Positions 37,847-47,507 of a stretch of 64,000 nucleotides of DNA are shown here, piece by piece. Source of the DNA: Cognatundibacterium luofuense (GTDB lineage: Bacteria > Pseudomonadota > Gammaproteobacteria > Burkholderiales > Burkholderiaceae_D); contig NZ_JAGSPN010000004.1 in assembly GCF_018139685.1 (NCBI RefSeq), forward strand, positions 124,001 through 188,000, in the 5' to 3' direction. The position numbers were made by a program, and so were the translations under genes. Under the pieces are notes generated by a model. The model saw only the letters and a program-made list of their open reading frames with translations. It had not been told where the DNA came from and made no database searches. Numbering within the stretch: position 1 is the stretch's first letter; the number at the start of each line of letters is the position of its first letter.

Positions 37847-40195
37847 ATGAAAAAAACGCACAATTATTTGCAACTTCTCACTGGCGCAGCGCTGAGTCTC
37901 GTCTCTGGTCTTCATTCAGTACATGCTGAAAATCTGAACTGGTATGCATTTCGCCCTGACGCCGAGCATCTGTCACCAGTGGTCGACTTCTCAGGATTGA
38001 ATCGCCGAATCGGTGATGAAGACAGAATCGTTGCGCACGATGGACATTTCTTTAAAGTGGGGCGTGACCGGCGAGCCGGAACTCCGGACGATCAGCGTAT
38101 CCGGATTTTCGGGGTGAATCTTTCCGGATCAGCTTGCTTTCCCGATGAAGTGCAGGCGCGGTCATTAGTGCAGCGTCTGAAAAAGCTCGGAGTCAATGCA
38201 GTCAGGTTGCATCAGATGGATGCAATGCTAACAGAGGATGGTGCCAGGCCTGACGGTTTGTTAACCAACAGTGCATTTCCGAGCTTCCATCCGGAAGCAA
38301 TTGCACGCCTGCGCAATCTGATCAGTGTGCTCAGAGAGCAGGGGATCTATGTCAATCTGAACCTGCATGTTAACTACCGGTTCAGACCTGCTGTTGATCA
38401 GGTCAATCCTCTGCTGGATGGTGCGCAAATGCCGCCAAACAGCCATCCGTTGCATTTGATTGATCCGCGTATGATTGCCCTGCAATCTGAGTTTGCTCGA
38501 CAGTTACTGCGGCAACTGGAGCTGAAAAATGACCCGTCTCTGGCGATGGTGGAAATCAACAATGAATCGTCTTTAGTCGGTGCCTGGCAGCGCGGAGAGC
38601 TGGATAAGCTGAATGGCGAATATGAGCGCACCTGGACAGCACTCTGGCGTAAGTGGGTGACCCGTGAGTACGGCAGCCTCGACACTGCCTGCCAGCGATG
38701 GAAGACCTGTGAATTACCTGCGCAGGGCGGTAATTATCTGAAAAAAGAAGAAGCGATCGCTCCCGAGTCTGGCAGTAGCTGGATTGAACGTATTCGTCGT
38801 TTTGGCCGGAAAATCTTTCAGAAACTCGGCGTGCCACTGCCGGGATTTCTCGAAATTCGATATCAGCCTGCAACGGAGGGACTGGGTTTACGTGCTGCGG
38901 ACTTTGCCCGCTTTCTGACCGAAACAGATCAGCAGTATTTTGACAATTTGCGTCAGGTGGTAAAGCAGGAAGCAGGTGAGCAGGTTCCGGTGACCGGTAC
39001 GCAACGGTATTTTGGCGGACTGGCGAACCAGTTGAGTCAGAGGAACATGGATTATGCGGACGAGCATTTTTATACTGACCACTATGATTTCCCCGGCGGT
39101 GACTGGTCTGACCAGGACTGGCGTATCCGAAACAGCTCCAGTTTGCGTGATGCAACGGGTGCATTGCTGAAACGGGCTTTTTACCGCGACCGGCAAAAAC
39201 CATTTGTAATCAGCGAGTTTAATCAGGCGTATCCGAACCGGCAATCAGCCGAGATGCTGCCTGCAATGGTAACGCTGGCCAGCTTGCAGGACTGGGATGG
39301 CTTATTCTTTTTTCAGTACGGGCAATTACCGGAAGATGACGAATGGCTTAGCGCATTTAATCTGAATAATCACAGTAGTCAGCTGGTGGGTTTTGGAACG
39401 CTGGCTGCGGTATTCAGGCAATTCCAAATGGCGGCACTACCTGAGCAGCAAGTGTTGCCCGTCACAGAATCAGAAATTACGACATTAACTCTCAGCGGTG
39501 AAAGCATAGATCCTTTTGTGCTCGACGACTTTGTTCGCCGGCGTTTTGGTTTGTCCGCCACAGATAGTCTTCAGTATCGTGTTGGCTTGCAGACAGCAAA
39601 TGCTGAGCAGCCGGTACTGCGTCAGAAAGCAATTGCAGCCGCGAGTCAGCCAGCGTTGCCTCTGTGGAATTTGCAGTCAGGGCATATTCTGTGGGCGGAT
39701 CGTTTTGCAGCTCTGTATGCGGGTTACGGTGATGCTGTTTCGGCGTCAGGGTGGTCGGTTCAGCATGCTGCCGGTAGCAGGGGATTTGCAGTGGTCACAC
39801 TGACCAGTCGGGACGGATTGTCGCTGGATAAATCCCGCCGATTGCTTCTCAGTGTCGCTGGTGCGACAACCGGTTCACAGAGAGCCGGAACGGGTTACCG
39901 GCCCAAGCATTTGCTGCCATATAAAGGGGATGGAATGTGGCAAACACTGGAGTCTGATCAGGCGGGAAATTCACAACCATCTGGCTCTCGCAGCGCTCAG
40001 GGGCCAGTCTGGATGGAAAAACTGGACATCAGTGTCGGATTGCCGGTGTCGGGCCAGCAGGTGCTTGCCTATCGTCTGGATGAGCGCGGGCAAAGAGCAG
40101 AAGTGATGCCAGCCGGTAATCTGATCCGGCAAAATGGAGGATTTATTTTGAGAGTGAATGCCGAGAGTCCGTGGTACGAAATTGTTGTGAAATAA
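37847..40195 (+). CDS. Secreted glycoside hydrolase (clan GH-A, GH5-like)
   Basis: 782-residue secreted enzyme. A signal peptide (residues 1-27, ending SVHA) is followed by a TIM-barrel domain: IRIFGVNLSGSACF and LGVNAVRLHQMD near the start, the acid/base Glu240 in VEINNESSLV (the clan-A Asn-Glu pair), and the nucleophile Glu457 in FVISEFNQAYPNR. About 300 residues of beta-rich sequence follow, perhaps accessory domains. Substrate unknown. Its location beside the polymerase suggests that it trims or degrades the exopolysaccharide. It is followed by a terminator. Confidence 0.82.
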   Translation: MKKTHNYLQLLTGAALSLVSGLHSVHAENLNWYAFRPDAEHLSPVVDFSGLNRRIGDEDRIVAHDGHFFKVGRDRRAGTPDDQRIRIFGVNLSGSACFPDEVQARSLVQRLKKLGVNAVRLHQMDAMLTEDGARPDGLLTNSAFPSFHPEAIARLRNLISVLREQGIYVNLNLHVNYRFRPAVDQVNPLLDGAQMPPNSHPLHLIDPRMIALQSEFARQLLRQLELKNDPSLAMVEINNESSLVGAWQRGELDKLNGEYERTWTALWRKWVTREYGSLDTACQRWKTCELPAQGGNYLKKEEAIAPESGSSWIERIRRFGRKIFQKLGVPLPGFLEIRYQPATEGLGLRAADFARFLTETDQQYFDNLRQVVKQEAGEQVPVTGTQRYFGGLANQLSQRNMDYADEHFYTDHYDFPGGDWSDQDWRIRNSSSLRDATGALLKRAFYRDRQKPFVISEFNQAYPNRQSAEMLPAMVTLASLQDWDGLFFFQYGQLPEDDEWLSAFNLNNHSSQLVGFGTLAAVFRQFQMAALPEQQVLPVTESEITTLTLSGESIDPFVLDDFVRRRFGLSATDSLQYRVGLQTANAEQPVLRQKAIAAASQPALPLWNLQSGHILWADRFAALYAGYGDAVSASGWSVQHAAGSRGFAVVTLTSRDGLSLDKSRRLLLSVAGATTGSQRAGTGYRPKHLLPYKGDGMWQTLESDQAGNSQPSGSRSAQGPVWMEKLDISVGLPVSGQQVLAYRLDERGQRAEVMPAGNLIRQNGGFILRVNAESPWYEIVVK

Positions 40196-40229
40196 AAAAC
40201 GCGCTGTCCTTACAGAGCAGCGCGTTTTT
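40195..40229. terminator. Bidirectional terminator after the glycoside hydrolase
   Basis: Arms AAAAACGCGCTG / CAGCGCGTTTTT, perfect over 12 bp, between the hydrolase gene and the convergent cyclophilin gene. Confidence 0.9.
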
Positions 40230-40283
40230 GTTCGTAGTATGTTACCGGAAGCGCAGAAAATTCCTGCGCATTTCTGGAAACGA

Positions 40284-41132
40284 TTACTGAGTTTGTTTGA
40301 CAGACTGAATCAGTAATGGTGTTACAGGAACATTCGACATGCCGTTTTGTGTAGATACCGGAACAGCAGCGATTGCATCCATCACATCAAGACCAGAAAC
40401 GATCTGACCGAACACAGCGTAGCCGGGTGCAATTGCACTCTGATAATCAAAAGCAGCGCTGTTGTCCTTCAGATTGAAGTAAAACTGAGAAGTGCCGGAA
40501 TTGAAATCAGAAGTACGGGCAAGGCCAATCGTACCGCGGGTATTGCTCAGGCCAACGGCTGTTTCCAGTGAAACCGGTGAGTTAGTCGCACCTGCCACCA
40601 AATCTTTAGTATATCCGCCGCCCTGAATCACCAGTCCTGCTTCGACACGGTGGAAGATTTTGCTCGGATAAAATCCGCTTTCGACGTAATTGAGGAAGTT
40701 GTCAACCGTGATCGGCGCTTTGTACGGGTTCAGCTCGATAACGATCGTACCTTTATCAGTCACCATCGTCACTTGCGGAGCTGCAGCCAGCGCAGAGGTC
40801 AGCGTTGCCTGATACAAAACTTTGGATACAGTATCGGTAATGGTCGTTGTGACATTGCCGACGCGGAATACTTTGCAGGTGAAAGTACGTTTTGTTGCAG
40901 TGCCGCCAGCGACTTCCGTCAGGTTGTTACAGCCGAAATTCAGGACGTTAACGCCTTTATCCAGATTCTGACCATTGATGGTAATGGTGGTCAGTTTACG
41001 ATAGCTCAGAGGGTCAATACTGACGCTGCTGACCGTTGCGGTGACGGTCGGTGTATCACTTTTGTTGCCACCGCAGGCGCTGAGCAAAGCTGCCGCTGCG
41101 AGTCCGCTCAGAATCCAAACTGATGCTTTCAA
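40284..41132 (-). CDS. Cyclophilin-type peptidyl-prolyl isomerase lipoprotein with extra N-terminal domain
   Basis: Residues 1-20 form a lipoprotein signal with lipobox LLSAC (Cys20). About residues 30-115 form a beta-rich, IPT/Ig-like domain (YRKLTTITINGQNLDKGVNV) not found in ordinary cyclophilins. The cyclophilin domain then starts at VTMVTDKGTIVIELNPYKAPITVDNFLNYV and has IFHRVEAGLVIQGGGYTKD and TSQFYFNLKDN, the active-site motifs. The predicted site is the periplasmic face of a membrane. The extra domain may bind a partner; the target is unknown. Confidence 0.88.
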   Translation of the reverse strand: MKASVWILSGLAAAALLSACGGNKSDTPTVTATVSSVSIDPLSYRKLTTITINGQNLDKGVNVLNFGCNNLTEVAGGTATKRTFTCKVFRVGNVTTTITDTVSKVLYQATLTSALAAAPQVTMVTDKGTIVIELNPYKAPITVDNFLNYVESGFYPSKIFHRVEAGLVIQGGGYTKDLVAGATNSPVSLETAVGLSNTRGTIGLARTSDFNSGTSQFYFNLKDNSAAFDYQSAIAPGYAVFGQIVSGLDVMDAIAAVPVSTQNGMSNVPVTPLLIQSVKQTQ

Positions 41133-41280
41133 TCTGATCTCCAGTCAAATAAATAAATATTTTACTGTGCCACAGCTGGTTTGCGTGCGCTTTTCTGTAT
41201 CAAATTGCGCAACGGCATGAAAGAGCGCTTGATGATACCCGCAGTTCTGGCTGGCCGAACTTTGAACGGAACTTGAAAAG

Positions 41281-41412
41281 TAACGCAGATCTGGCTGTCG
41301 GAGGTCTCCAAAAGCGCAAAATATACCCAAATGCGGAGTTTGGCATAGCAATCTGGCGGTCGTCGGCAGAAAGTCTGGCTGTCCGAAAATTGTAAATGCT
41401 GATTTCTGCACA
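41281..41412 (-). repeat. Interspersed 131-bp repeat, copy 3 (minus strand)
   Basis: Same element in reverse orientation: read on the minus strand it starts TGTGCAGAAATC at 41412, has CAGACTTTCTGCCGACGACC, and CCGCATTTG ending near 41328. The 305-base gap between mobA and the cyclophilin gene holds nothing else that I recognise; 41133-41280 looks non-coding. The flanking genes are both on the minus strand, unlike copies 1 and 2, so the element does not require convergent genes. Confidence 0.83.
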
Positions 41413-41437
41413 ATATCGGTATTACGGATCCGCTCAA

Positions 41438-42058
41438 TCATCCTTTACGAAAGGCTTCAACGGCTTCCGGAGTGTTCAGATTGTGAAAGCTGATATGGTC
41501 TGGAACACAGCAAACGGCCGCATTTTGTTCACGGAACCATTGCAGAACACGGCGCTGGCCATTGGCCAGGTAAGTTTCCAGTGAATCAGCCAGCTCACGG
41601 TCCAATAATGCAAAACCGGGATGATCGCGTGATTCGTCAGTTTTACTGATCGCTCGGATATAACTCAGTTGCCGGTTACTTTGCTGAAGACTATCCAGCA
41701 GCATGGTTGCCAGTTCCGGATGTACTTCGGGGGTATCGCAAGGTGTTATCAGCAACAGCGGTGTCGGGCAGCATTTCAGCGCAGCCAGAATGCCAGCCAG
41801 CGGTCCGGCAAACGCATCGTCTGCATCCTGAACAACTGGAAATCCGAACGACTGATAGGTCAGAATATGCCGGTTGGCACTGATCATCACGCCAGCGGTT
41901 TGTCGTTGTAATTGCTGCGCAAGCCACTGTGCTTGTGGAAGAGCGTGCAATTGCATTAAGCCTTTATCCAGTCCGCCCATGCGGCTGCCACGGCCGCCGG
42001 CCAGTATCAGACCGGTGATGTCATTGCGAGTCAGGGATGATAATTGAGGGGCGGGCAT
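41438..42058 (-). CDS. mobA: Molybdenum cofactor guanylyltransferase
   Basis: Attaches GMP to molybdopterin to give MGD, the cofactor for DMSO-reductase-family enzymes. The nucleotidyltransferase motif LILAGGRGSRMGGLDKGL starts near residue 16, then PLAGILAAL and ITPCDTPEVHP with the metal-binding acid. Length 206. It starts 2 bases after the moaA stop, so the two are co-transcribed. Confidence 0.93.
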   Translation of the reverse strand: MPAPQLSSLTRNDITGLILAGGRGSRMGGLDKGLMQLHALPQAQWLAQQLQRQTAGVMISANRHILTYQSFGFPVVQDADDAFAGPLAGILAALKCCPTPLLLITPCDTPEVHPELATMLLDSLQQSNRQLSYIRAISKTDESRDHPGFALLDRELADSLETYLANGQRRVLQWFREQNAAVCCVPDHISFHNLNTPEAVEAFRKG

Positions 42059-42060
42059 GT

Positions 42061-43164
42061 TCAGCCGCCAATGTAAGACATTTCAATGCGTTCGCGACGC
42101 GTACCCGCGCCAGCCTCGGTTCGCACAGCAGAATAGCGGTCGTCGCGCTGCTGCCAGATACCCGTCAGGGCTTCCTGTAACGCTTGTTTATCTGCACCGG
42201 ACTGCAATAGCGGACGTAAATCGTAGCCCTCGCTGGCGAACAGGCAGGTGTAAATCTTGCCGTCAGTGGAGAGGCGCAAGCGGCTACAACTGTTGCAGAA
42301 TGGCTGACTGATACTGGAAATGAAACCGATTTCTCCGGGCGCATTCTGATGTTGCCAGCGGATTGCGGTATCGGAGTCTGATTCGGCGGGGAGTGCCAGC
42401 AGCGTGTTTCCTGCCTCACGGATTTTTTCGAGTAAGGTGTTGCTGGAAACCACTTCCTGCATATTCCAGCCATTACTGGCACCAACATCCATATATTCAA
42501 TAAACCGCAGTGCTACAGGCAACTGACGGAAGTACGACACCATGTCGACGACTTCATCTTCGTTCCAGCCCTTACGCACTACCATATTGACTTTGACGCG
42601 CCGAAAACCGGCATCCAGCGCATGGTGAATGCCGTCGAGAACATCCTGAACGGAAAAGTCTGAATCACTCATGCGACGAAAGTTTGCGTCCGACATCGCA
42701 TCCAGTGAAACGGTAACGCGGTCCAGGCCAGCAGCACGTAATTCCCGTGCCTTGCGGGTCAGCAGGACACCATTGGTTGTCAGCGTTATATCCGGCTTTT
42801 GATTCTCTGTCGTACGTAATGACGACAGCATGCGTATCAGCGATTCGATATCTTTGCGCAGCAGCGGCTCGCCGCCGGTCAGCCGGAATTTTCTGACGCC
42901 CATTGCGGCGGCAGCGGCTGCGACCCGTGTAATCTCTTCGAAACTCAGAATGCTGCTGCGTGGCAGGTAAGGATAATCCGCCGTGAAAACTTCTCTGGGC
43001 ATGCAGTAGCCACAGCGGAAGTTGCAACGGTCGGTAACAGAAATGCGCAGATCGGTAAAACGTCGTCCGAACTGATCCAGCGCCTCACCCTCAATTCCAC
43101 GCGTCTGCGGAATCGCCTTCGCAGCAGGTCGGGCAGGCACAACGGGAATCATTTTCAGGTTCAT
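42061..43164 (-). CDS. moaA: GTP 3',8-cyclase MoaA
   Basis: Radical SAM enzyme performing the first step of molybdenum cofactor synthesis. The SAM cluster site DRCNFRCGYCMP (Cx3Cx2C) is near residue 48, followed by LTGGEPLLRKD. The second, C-terminal 4Fe-4S site is FCNSCSRLRLSTDGKIYTCLF. The protein ends with the conserved Gly-Gly (SYIGG) needed for activity. Length 367 includes an N-terminal extension of about 25 residues. It forms an operon with mobA; no moaC, moaD or moaE is in the window. Confidence 0.95.
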   Translation of the reverse strand: MNLKMIPVVPARPAAKAIPQTRGIEGEALDQFGRRFTDLRISVTDRCNFRCGYCMPREVFTADYPYLPRSSILSFEEITRVAAAAAAMGVRKFRLTGGEPLLRKDIESLIRMLSSLRTTENQKPDITLTTNGVLLTRKARELRAAGLDRVTVSLDAMSDANFRRMSDSDFSVQDVLDGIHHALDAGFRRVKVNMVVRKGWNEDEVVDMVSYFRQLPVALRFIEYMDVGASNGWNMQEVVSSNTLLEKIREAGNTLLALPAESDSDTAIRWQHQNAPGEIGFISSISQPFCNSCSRLRLSTDGKIYTCLFASEGYDLRPLLQSGADKQALQEALTGIWQQRDDRYSAVRTEAGAGTRRERIEMSYIGG

Positions 43165-43199
43165 GGAGGCGACGGATGCAATTTGCCGGGCTGATTTAC

Positions 43200-45476
43200 T
43201 CAGCCACGCTCACGAGTGACACGTGACACACCATTCAGATGGCGAATGCTTCGCATCAATTTGGCTAAATGGTTGCGGCTCTCGACCTGAATCGTAAAGT
43301 GGATGTGCGTCATGTCATTTGAGTCGCCATCTTCCATATTCACATGGGAGATATTGATGTCAGCCTCGCCGATTTCCGCTGCAATCCGCGCCAGTGCGCC
43401 GCGCTCATTGGTGATAATCACAGAAATCCGTGTATCAAATCGCCGGTTAAGATCTTCACCCCAGGTAACATCAATCCAGCGGTCAGGTTCTTTAATCAGT
43501 AATCGTTTTGCGTGCTTGCAATCATCGGTGTGAACGACCAGCCCCTGATCCCGTTTTAACTGCCCGATAATACCGTCGCCGGGAATCGGCATGCAGCATG
43601 CAGCCAGTTGAACCGAAACACCTTCGCTGCCGTAAATAATGACCGGAGCAGGGCGGTGCGCCTGACGTTCGCCTAACTGCTGGAAAGGAATAGACGGTGA
43701 ATCATCTTGTACCAAATCCAGAATATGTCGCGCAACCAGAGCAGCCATACGCTTACCGACACCGATATCGGTGTACAGCTCATCCATTGATTTTGCCGTG
43801 GATTCGTTGAGTAATTTATCCACGAGAAAATCGGGTAATTCCGGATTTAACTGAAGCGCAACGAGCGCCTGTGCCAGCAATTGCTTACCGAGTTCCGTTG
43901 ATTCATTCAGGTTCGCCGTGCGCAGGAAGTGGCGTATTGCAGAACGTGCTTTACCAGTCCGCACATAAGACAGCCAGTTTGCGGTCGGACGCGAATTCGG
44001 TGACGTAATAATCTCGACTATATCGCCGTTTTTTAGTTCTGAACGTAAAGGAACCGGTTCGTTATTGATGCGGGTGGCAATGGCCTGATCACCGATGTCA
44101 GTATGAATACTGTACGCAAAATCCAGTGCAGTTGCACCACGTGGCAGTGCCACAATTTTGGATTTCGGTGTAAATACGTAAACCGACCCGGGGAACAAAT
44201 CGACTTTGACGTGTTCGAGAAACTCAGCGGAATCGCCGGTCTGCTTTTGAATATCAAGCAGTGATTGCAGCCATGCATGCGTGCGCTGCTGCAAATCAGT
44301 CAGATTGGAGCCTTCATTTTTGTACAGCCAGTGCGCAGCAACGCCGGATTCCGCGACGCGATGCATTTCGCGGGTACGTATCTGAAATTCGACCGGTGTG
44401 CCATAAGGCCCGATCAGCGTGGTATGCAGGGACTGGTATCCGTTTGTTTTCGGAATCGCAATGTAGTCTTTGAATTTACCCGGCATTGGTTTAAACAAAG
44501 CATGCAGGGTTCCCAGTGCGTAATAACTTTCACGGAAGTTTTCAACGACGACACGGAATCCGTAGACGTCCAGTACCTGTGAGAATGACAAGTGCTTATC
44601 CAGCATTTTTCGATAAATGCCGTAAAGCGTCTTCTCGCGTCCGTATACCTCAGCTTCAATGCCGGCATCGTTCAGTGCATCCTTGACTGAACTCAATATT
44701 TTGTTAACAACTTCACGTCGGTTTCCGCGAGCCGCCCGAACCGCTTTCGATAAGGTGCGGTAGCGCATCGGGAATAAATGCGAGAACGCCAGATCCTGAA
44801 GTTCACGGAAAAGATTGTTTAAACCAAGGCGATGTGCAATCGGCACATAAACGTCCATAGTTTCCCGTGAAATCCGTCGTTTTTTAGCCGGCAACATCAC
44901 GCCCAGTGTACGCATGTTATGCAGGCGATCCGCCAGTTTTACCAGAATGACACGTACGTCTCTTGCCATGGCAAGCAGCATTTTGCGGAAGTTTTCCGCC
45001 TGCGCTTCAATCTGACTTTGAAATTCGATTTTTTCGAGTTTCGAAAGACCATCAACCATCGCTGCTACCGGAGCGCCAAAACGTTCGATCAGTTCTTCTT
45101 TCTTTACGCCCTGATCTTCCATTACGTCATGCAGCAGCGCTGCCATAATGGCTTGTACATCCAGCTTCCATTCAGCGCAGATTTCGGCAACTGCAATCGG
45201 GTGGGAAATGTATGGCTCCCCTGATTTTCTGACCTGACCAAGGTGCATCTCATCGGAAAAGCGATATGCCTCGCGGACCAGTTTTAAATCCTGTGCCGAC
45301 AGATAGGTGGAAAGTTTTTCAGTCAGTGTGGTAATTGAAGCAACGCCAACCTGAAGATTTCCAGAGGGTGCTGAAGAGTCGCGCAGATCCAAGATGCCTG
45401 TTTTATCCTGATAAGAGCCAGAAAAACGACCGGCCGGGTTAGTTGACAGAGATGACATATCTTCCGATATATGCAT
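43200..45476 (-). CDS. spoT: Bifunctional (p)ppGpp synthetase/hydrolase
   Basis: Stringent-response enzyme. HD hydrolase domain at about residues 70-170 (GEPYISHPIAVAEI and AALLHDVMED, with intact HD), synthetase at 255-370 (YGREKTLYGIYRKML and IPKTNGYQSLHTT), TGS near 405-470 (VYVFTPKSKIVALPRGATAL) and ACT at the C-terminus. The intact HD motif shows it can hydrolyse, so it is SpoT/Rel rather than RelA. GGGAG stands 7 bases before ATG 45476. The gmk-rpoZ-spoT order is the usual one. Confidence 0.96.
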   Translation of the reverse strand: MHISEDMSSLSTNPAGRFSGSYQDKTGILDLRDSSAPSGNLQVGVASITTLTEKLSTYLSAQDLKLVREAYRFSDEMHLGQVRKSGEPYISHPIAVAEICAEWKLDVQAIMAALLHDVMEDQGVKKEELIERFGAPVAAMVDGLSKLEKIEFQSQIEAQAENFRKMLLAMARDVRVILVKLADRLHNMRTLGVMLPAKKRRISRETMDVYVPIAHRLGLNNLFRELQDLAFSHLFPMRYRTLSKAVRAARGNRREVVNKILSSVKDALNDAGIEAEVYGREKTLYGIYRKMLDKHLSFSQVLDVYGFRVVVENFRESYYALGTLHALFKPMPGKFKDYIAIPKTNGYQSLHTTLIGPYGTPVEFQIRTREMHRVAESGVAAHWLYKNEGSNLTDLQQRTHAWLQSLLDIQKQTGDSAEFLEHVKVDLFPGSVYVFTPKSKIVALPRGATALDFAYSIHTDIGDQAIATRINNEPVPLRSELKNGDIVEIITSPNSRPTANWLSYVRTGKARSAIRHFLRTANLNESTELGKQLLAQALVALQLNPELPDFLVDKLLNESTAKSMDELYTDIGVGKRMAALVARHILDLVQDDSPSIPFQQLGERQAHRPAPVIIYGSEGVSVQLAACCMPIPGDGIIGQLKRDQGLVVHTDDCKHAKRLLIKEPDRWIDVTWGEDLNRRFDTRISVIITNERGALARIAAEIGEADINISHVNMEDGDSNDMTHIHFTIQVESRNHLAKLMRSIRHLNGVSRVTRERG

Positions 45477-45517
45477 TCTGGAACTCCCGGCCGTTCAGTG
45501 AGGAAAGTACGGTGCTA

Positions 45518-45721
45518 TCAGACCGGTACTTTTTTCAGCATTTCTGTTCCGACTTTGCCTGCTGCGATTTCACGCAGAGCCATTACCGCTGGTTTGTTTT
45601 TCGCTTCGACCTTTGGTGTATGGCCTTGCAGTAACTGACGTGCACGATAAGTAGCACACAGAGTCAGTTCAAAACGGTTAGGAATAGTTTTCAGAGAATC
45701 TTCAACAGTAATACGTGCCAT
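45518..45721 (-). CDS. rpoZ: RNA polymerase omega subunit
   Basis: 67-residue omega subunit promoting assembly of RNA polymerase and contributing to the ppGpp site. The opening [20 protein letters not shown] and later [16 protein letters not shown] are signature segments. AGGA lies 6 bases before the ATG. It stands between gmk and spoT, so purine nucleotide supply, alarmone metabolism and its target subunit share a transcript. Confidence 0.97.
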   Translation of the reverse strand: MARITVEDSLKTIPNRFELTLCATYRARQLLQGHTPKVEAKNKPAVMALREIAAGKVGTEMLKKVPV

Positions 45722-45739
45722 ATTTAATCCTGGATAAGT

Positions 45740-46384
45740 TCAGTTCGGGCTGGCGTGAATGCCAAGTTGCGCAAATAAGTCCGCATTGCGGGCTGCTTGC
45801 TGCTGGAAGCGGCATCGTGCTGATTTGACAATTGCAGACAATTCAGACAACGCGGTTCCAAAGTCTTCATTAATAATAACATACTCAAACTCCGGCGAGT
45901 GGGCGATTTCACCACCTGCTGCCAGCAGTCTGCGTGTAATAACGTGAGGTTCATCCGTGCCGCGTTTGTTCAGACGCTCTTCCAGTGCCTGAATGGATGG
46001 AGGCAGAATAAAGATGCCAACCGCTCCCGGAAATTGTTTTCGCACCTGCTGCGCACCTTGCCAGTCGATTTCAAGCAAAACATCGGTTCCCTGGCGCATT
46101 GCGTTTTCAATCAGAATGCGGGAAGTTCCGTAGTAATTGCCGTGCACTTCAGCTGACTCAAGAAATTCGCCTTTTGCGCGACGTTCCAGAAAGTCTTCGG
46201 CAGAAGTGAAATGGTACTCACGACCATTTTCTTCGCCGGGGCGTGGCTGACGCGTGGTGAATGAAATTGACAGGCGAATGTTTGGCTCTTGTGCCAGCAA
46301 TGCATTCACCAGTGTCGATTTTCCGGCACCCGACGGGGCTGCCACGATAAACAGGCTGCCTGCCAGTTCAGCGCTAGAGATCAT
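45740..46384 (-). CDS. gmk: Guanylate kinase
   Basis: Phosphorylates GMP to GDP with ATP. The P-loop [15 protein letters not shown] lies near the N-terminus; [19 protein letters not shown] is the GMP-binding segment and [13 protein letters not shown] follows. I chose ATG 46384 (214 residues); an in-frame TTG at 46411 would add nine unconserved residues. It begins the gmk-rpoZ-spoT run. Confidence 0.95.
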   Translation of the reverse strand: MISSAELAGSLFIVAAPSGAGKSTLVNALLAQEPNIRLSISFTTRQPRPGEENGREYHFTSAEDFLERRAKGEFLESAEVHGNYYGTSRILIENAMRQGTDVLLEIDWQGAQQVRKQFPGAVGIFILPPSIQALEERLNKRGTDEPHVITRRLLAAGGEIAHSPEFEYVIINEDFGTALSELSAIVKSARCRFQQQAARNADLFAQLGIHASPN

Positions 46385-46418
46385 ATTTTCTATTCCGGAT
46401 AAGACCAACAAATAAATG

Positions 46419-46438
46419 AGGGCGGGAAAACCCGCCCT
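46419..46438 (-). terminator. Hairpin between yicC and gmk
   Basis: Perfect 8-bp GC-rich stem AGGGCGGG / CCCGCCCT with a 4-base loop. On the minus strand the downstream tract is only moderately T-rich, so it may be a partial terminator or a processing/stability hairpin. Confidence 0.55.
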
Positions 46439-46470
46439 TAATGACCGAGAGTATAAGCAAACGGACGTGC

Positions 46471-47385
46471 TTATTCAAGATTCTGTACTTGCTCGCGCAT
46501 TTGTTCGATTAGCAGTTTTAATTCCATAGAGGCATCTGCCAGATCTTTAATTGCTGCTTTGGAACCCAGGGTGTTTGCTTCGCGGTTGAGTTCCTGCATC
46601 ATGAAATCGAGACGCTTTCCAACCGGGCCGCCTTTTTTCAGGATGTGACGTGTTTCTTTTAAGTGAGCGCCAAGGCGTGCGAGCTCTTCCGCAACATCAA
46701 TTTTCACGCCATACAGTGTGACTTCCTGACGTATGCGGTCAAGTGCTTCGTCACGGGTTATGGTGGTCGTGGTTTGTGTGCTTTCAGTTCCTGCGAAACC
46801 GAGTGCTTCTTCGAGGCGGCTTGTCGCTTTTTGCTGGAACTGCTGCAGCACTTGTGGCATTAATGGCGTGATTCGCTCAACGATTTCGTCCATTGCCGCA
46901 ATTTTGCTCAGCAGCACTGCAGTGAGTGCCTCACCTTCGCGTTCGCGTGATACTTTAAACAGTGCAAGGGCTTGCTGAATGGTTTGCAGAATTGCCGGTT
47001 GCAATGCTTCTCCGGAAATTTCCTGCTCTTCCATGACGCCAGGCCAGCGCAAAATGTCATGTGCCGTCAATGGTTGTGCATGAGGGAAAAGCGCAGCAAT
47101 CTGCTGTTCCAGTGAGCGCAATTGCTGCAAAGCTTCCTGATTCAGATTTTTTTGTTGTCCGGATGCAGCTTTTTTGCCGAAACTAAAACGGCACTCGACT
47201 TTGCCACGGGAAATCTGACCTGAAATCAGTTCACGGAATACACTTTCGACCGCACGGAAATCATCGTTAATGCGGAATTGGAGATCAAGGAAGCGGGAGT
47301 TGACGCTTTTGAGTTCGACGGTAATCGTACCTGCTTCGGTTTCGAGGGAGCTGGTCGCAAACCCAGTCATACTTTGAATGCTCAA
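46471..47385 (-). CDS. yicC: YicC-family endoribonuclease
   Basis: YicC family protein; E. coli YicC is implicated in RNA turnover. The hallmark opening SMTGFA is followed by [19 protein letters not shown], and the C-terminal DUF1732 segment has [23 protein letters not shown] chose TTG 47385 because AGGAA stands 5 bases before it and the resulting [10 protein letters not shown] fits the usual MIxSMTGFA beginning; a longer frame to 47412 has no support. Length 304. It lies just upstream of gmk, a common arrangement. Confidence 0.92.
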   Translation of the reverse strand: MSIQSMTGFATSSLETEAGTITVELKSVNSRFLDLQFRINDDFRAVESVFRELISGQISRGKVECRFSFGKKAASGQQKNLNQEALQQLRSLEQQIAALFPHAQPLTAHDILRWPGVMEEQEISGEALQPAILQTIQQALALFKVSREREGEALTAVLLSKIAAMDEIVERITPLMPQVLQQFQQKATSRLEEALGFAGTESTQTTTTITRDEALDRIRQEVTLYGVKIDVAEELARLGAHLKETRHILKKGGPVGKRLDFMMQELNREANTLGSKAAIKDLADASMELKLLIEQMREQVQNLE

Positions 47386-47507
47386 ATTTGTTCCTTTTTG
47401 GTAACATTGCACACAAATATGCGCAATATTGGTTGTTGGTAAGGCAGATGTTTACAAATCCCTGCGGAGTCCACACAATCGCTGCTGTCAACAGGATTGG
47501 ATAAGCA

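Noticed and set aside
41264-41287. Sigma-E-like GGAACTT...TCTGG on the plus strand
   Set aside because: The spacer is about 15 bases and no plus-strand gene follows, so it is probably chance.
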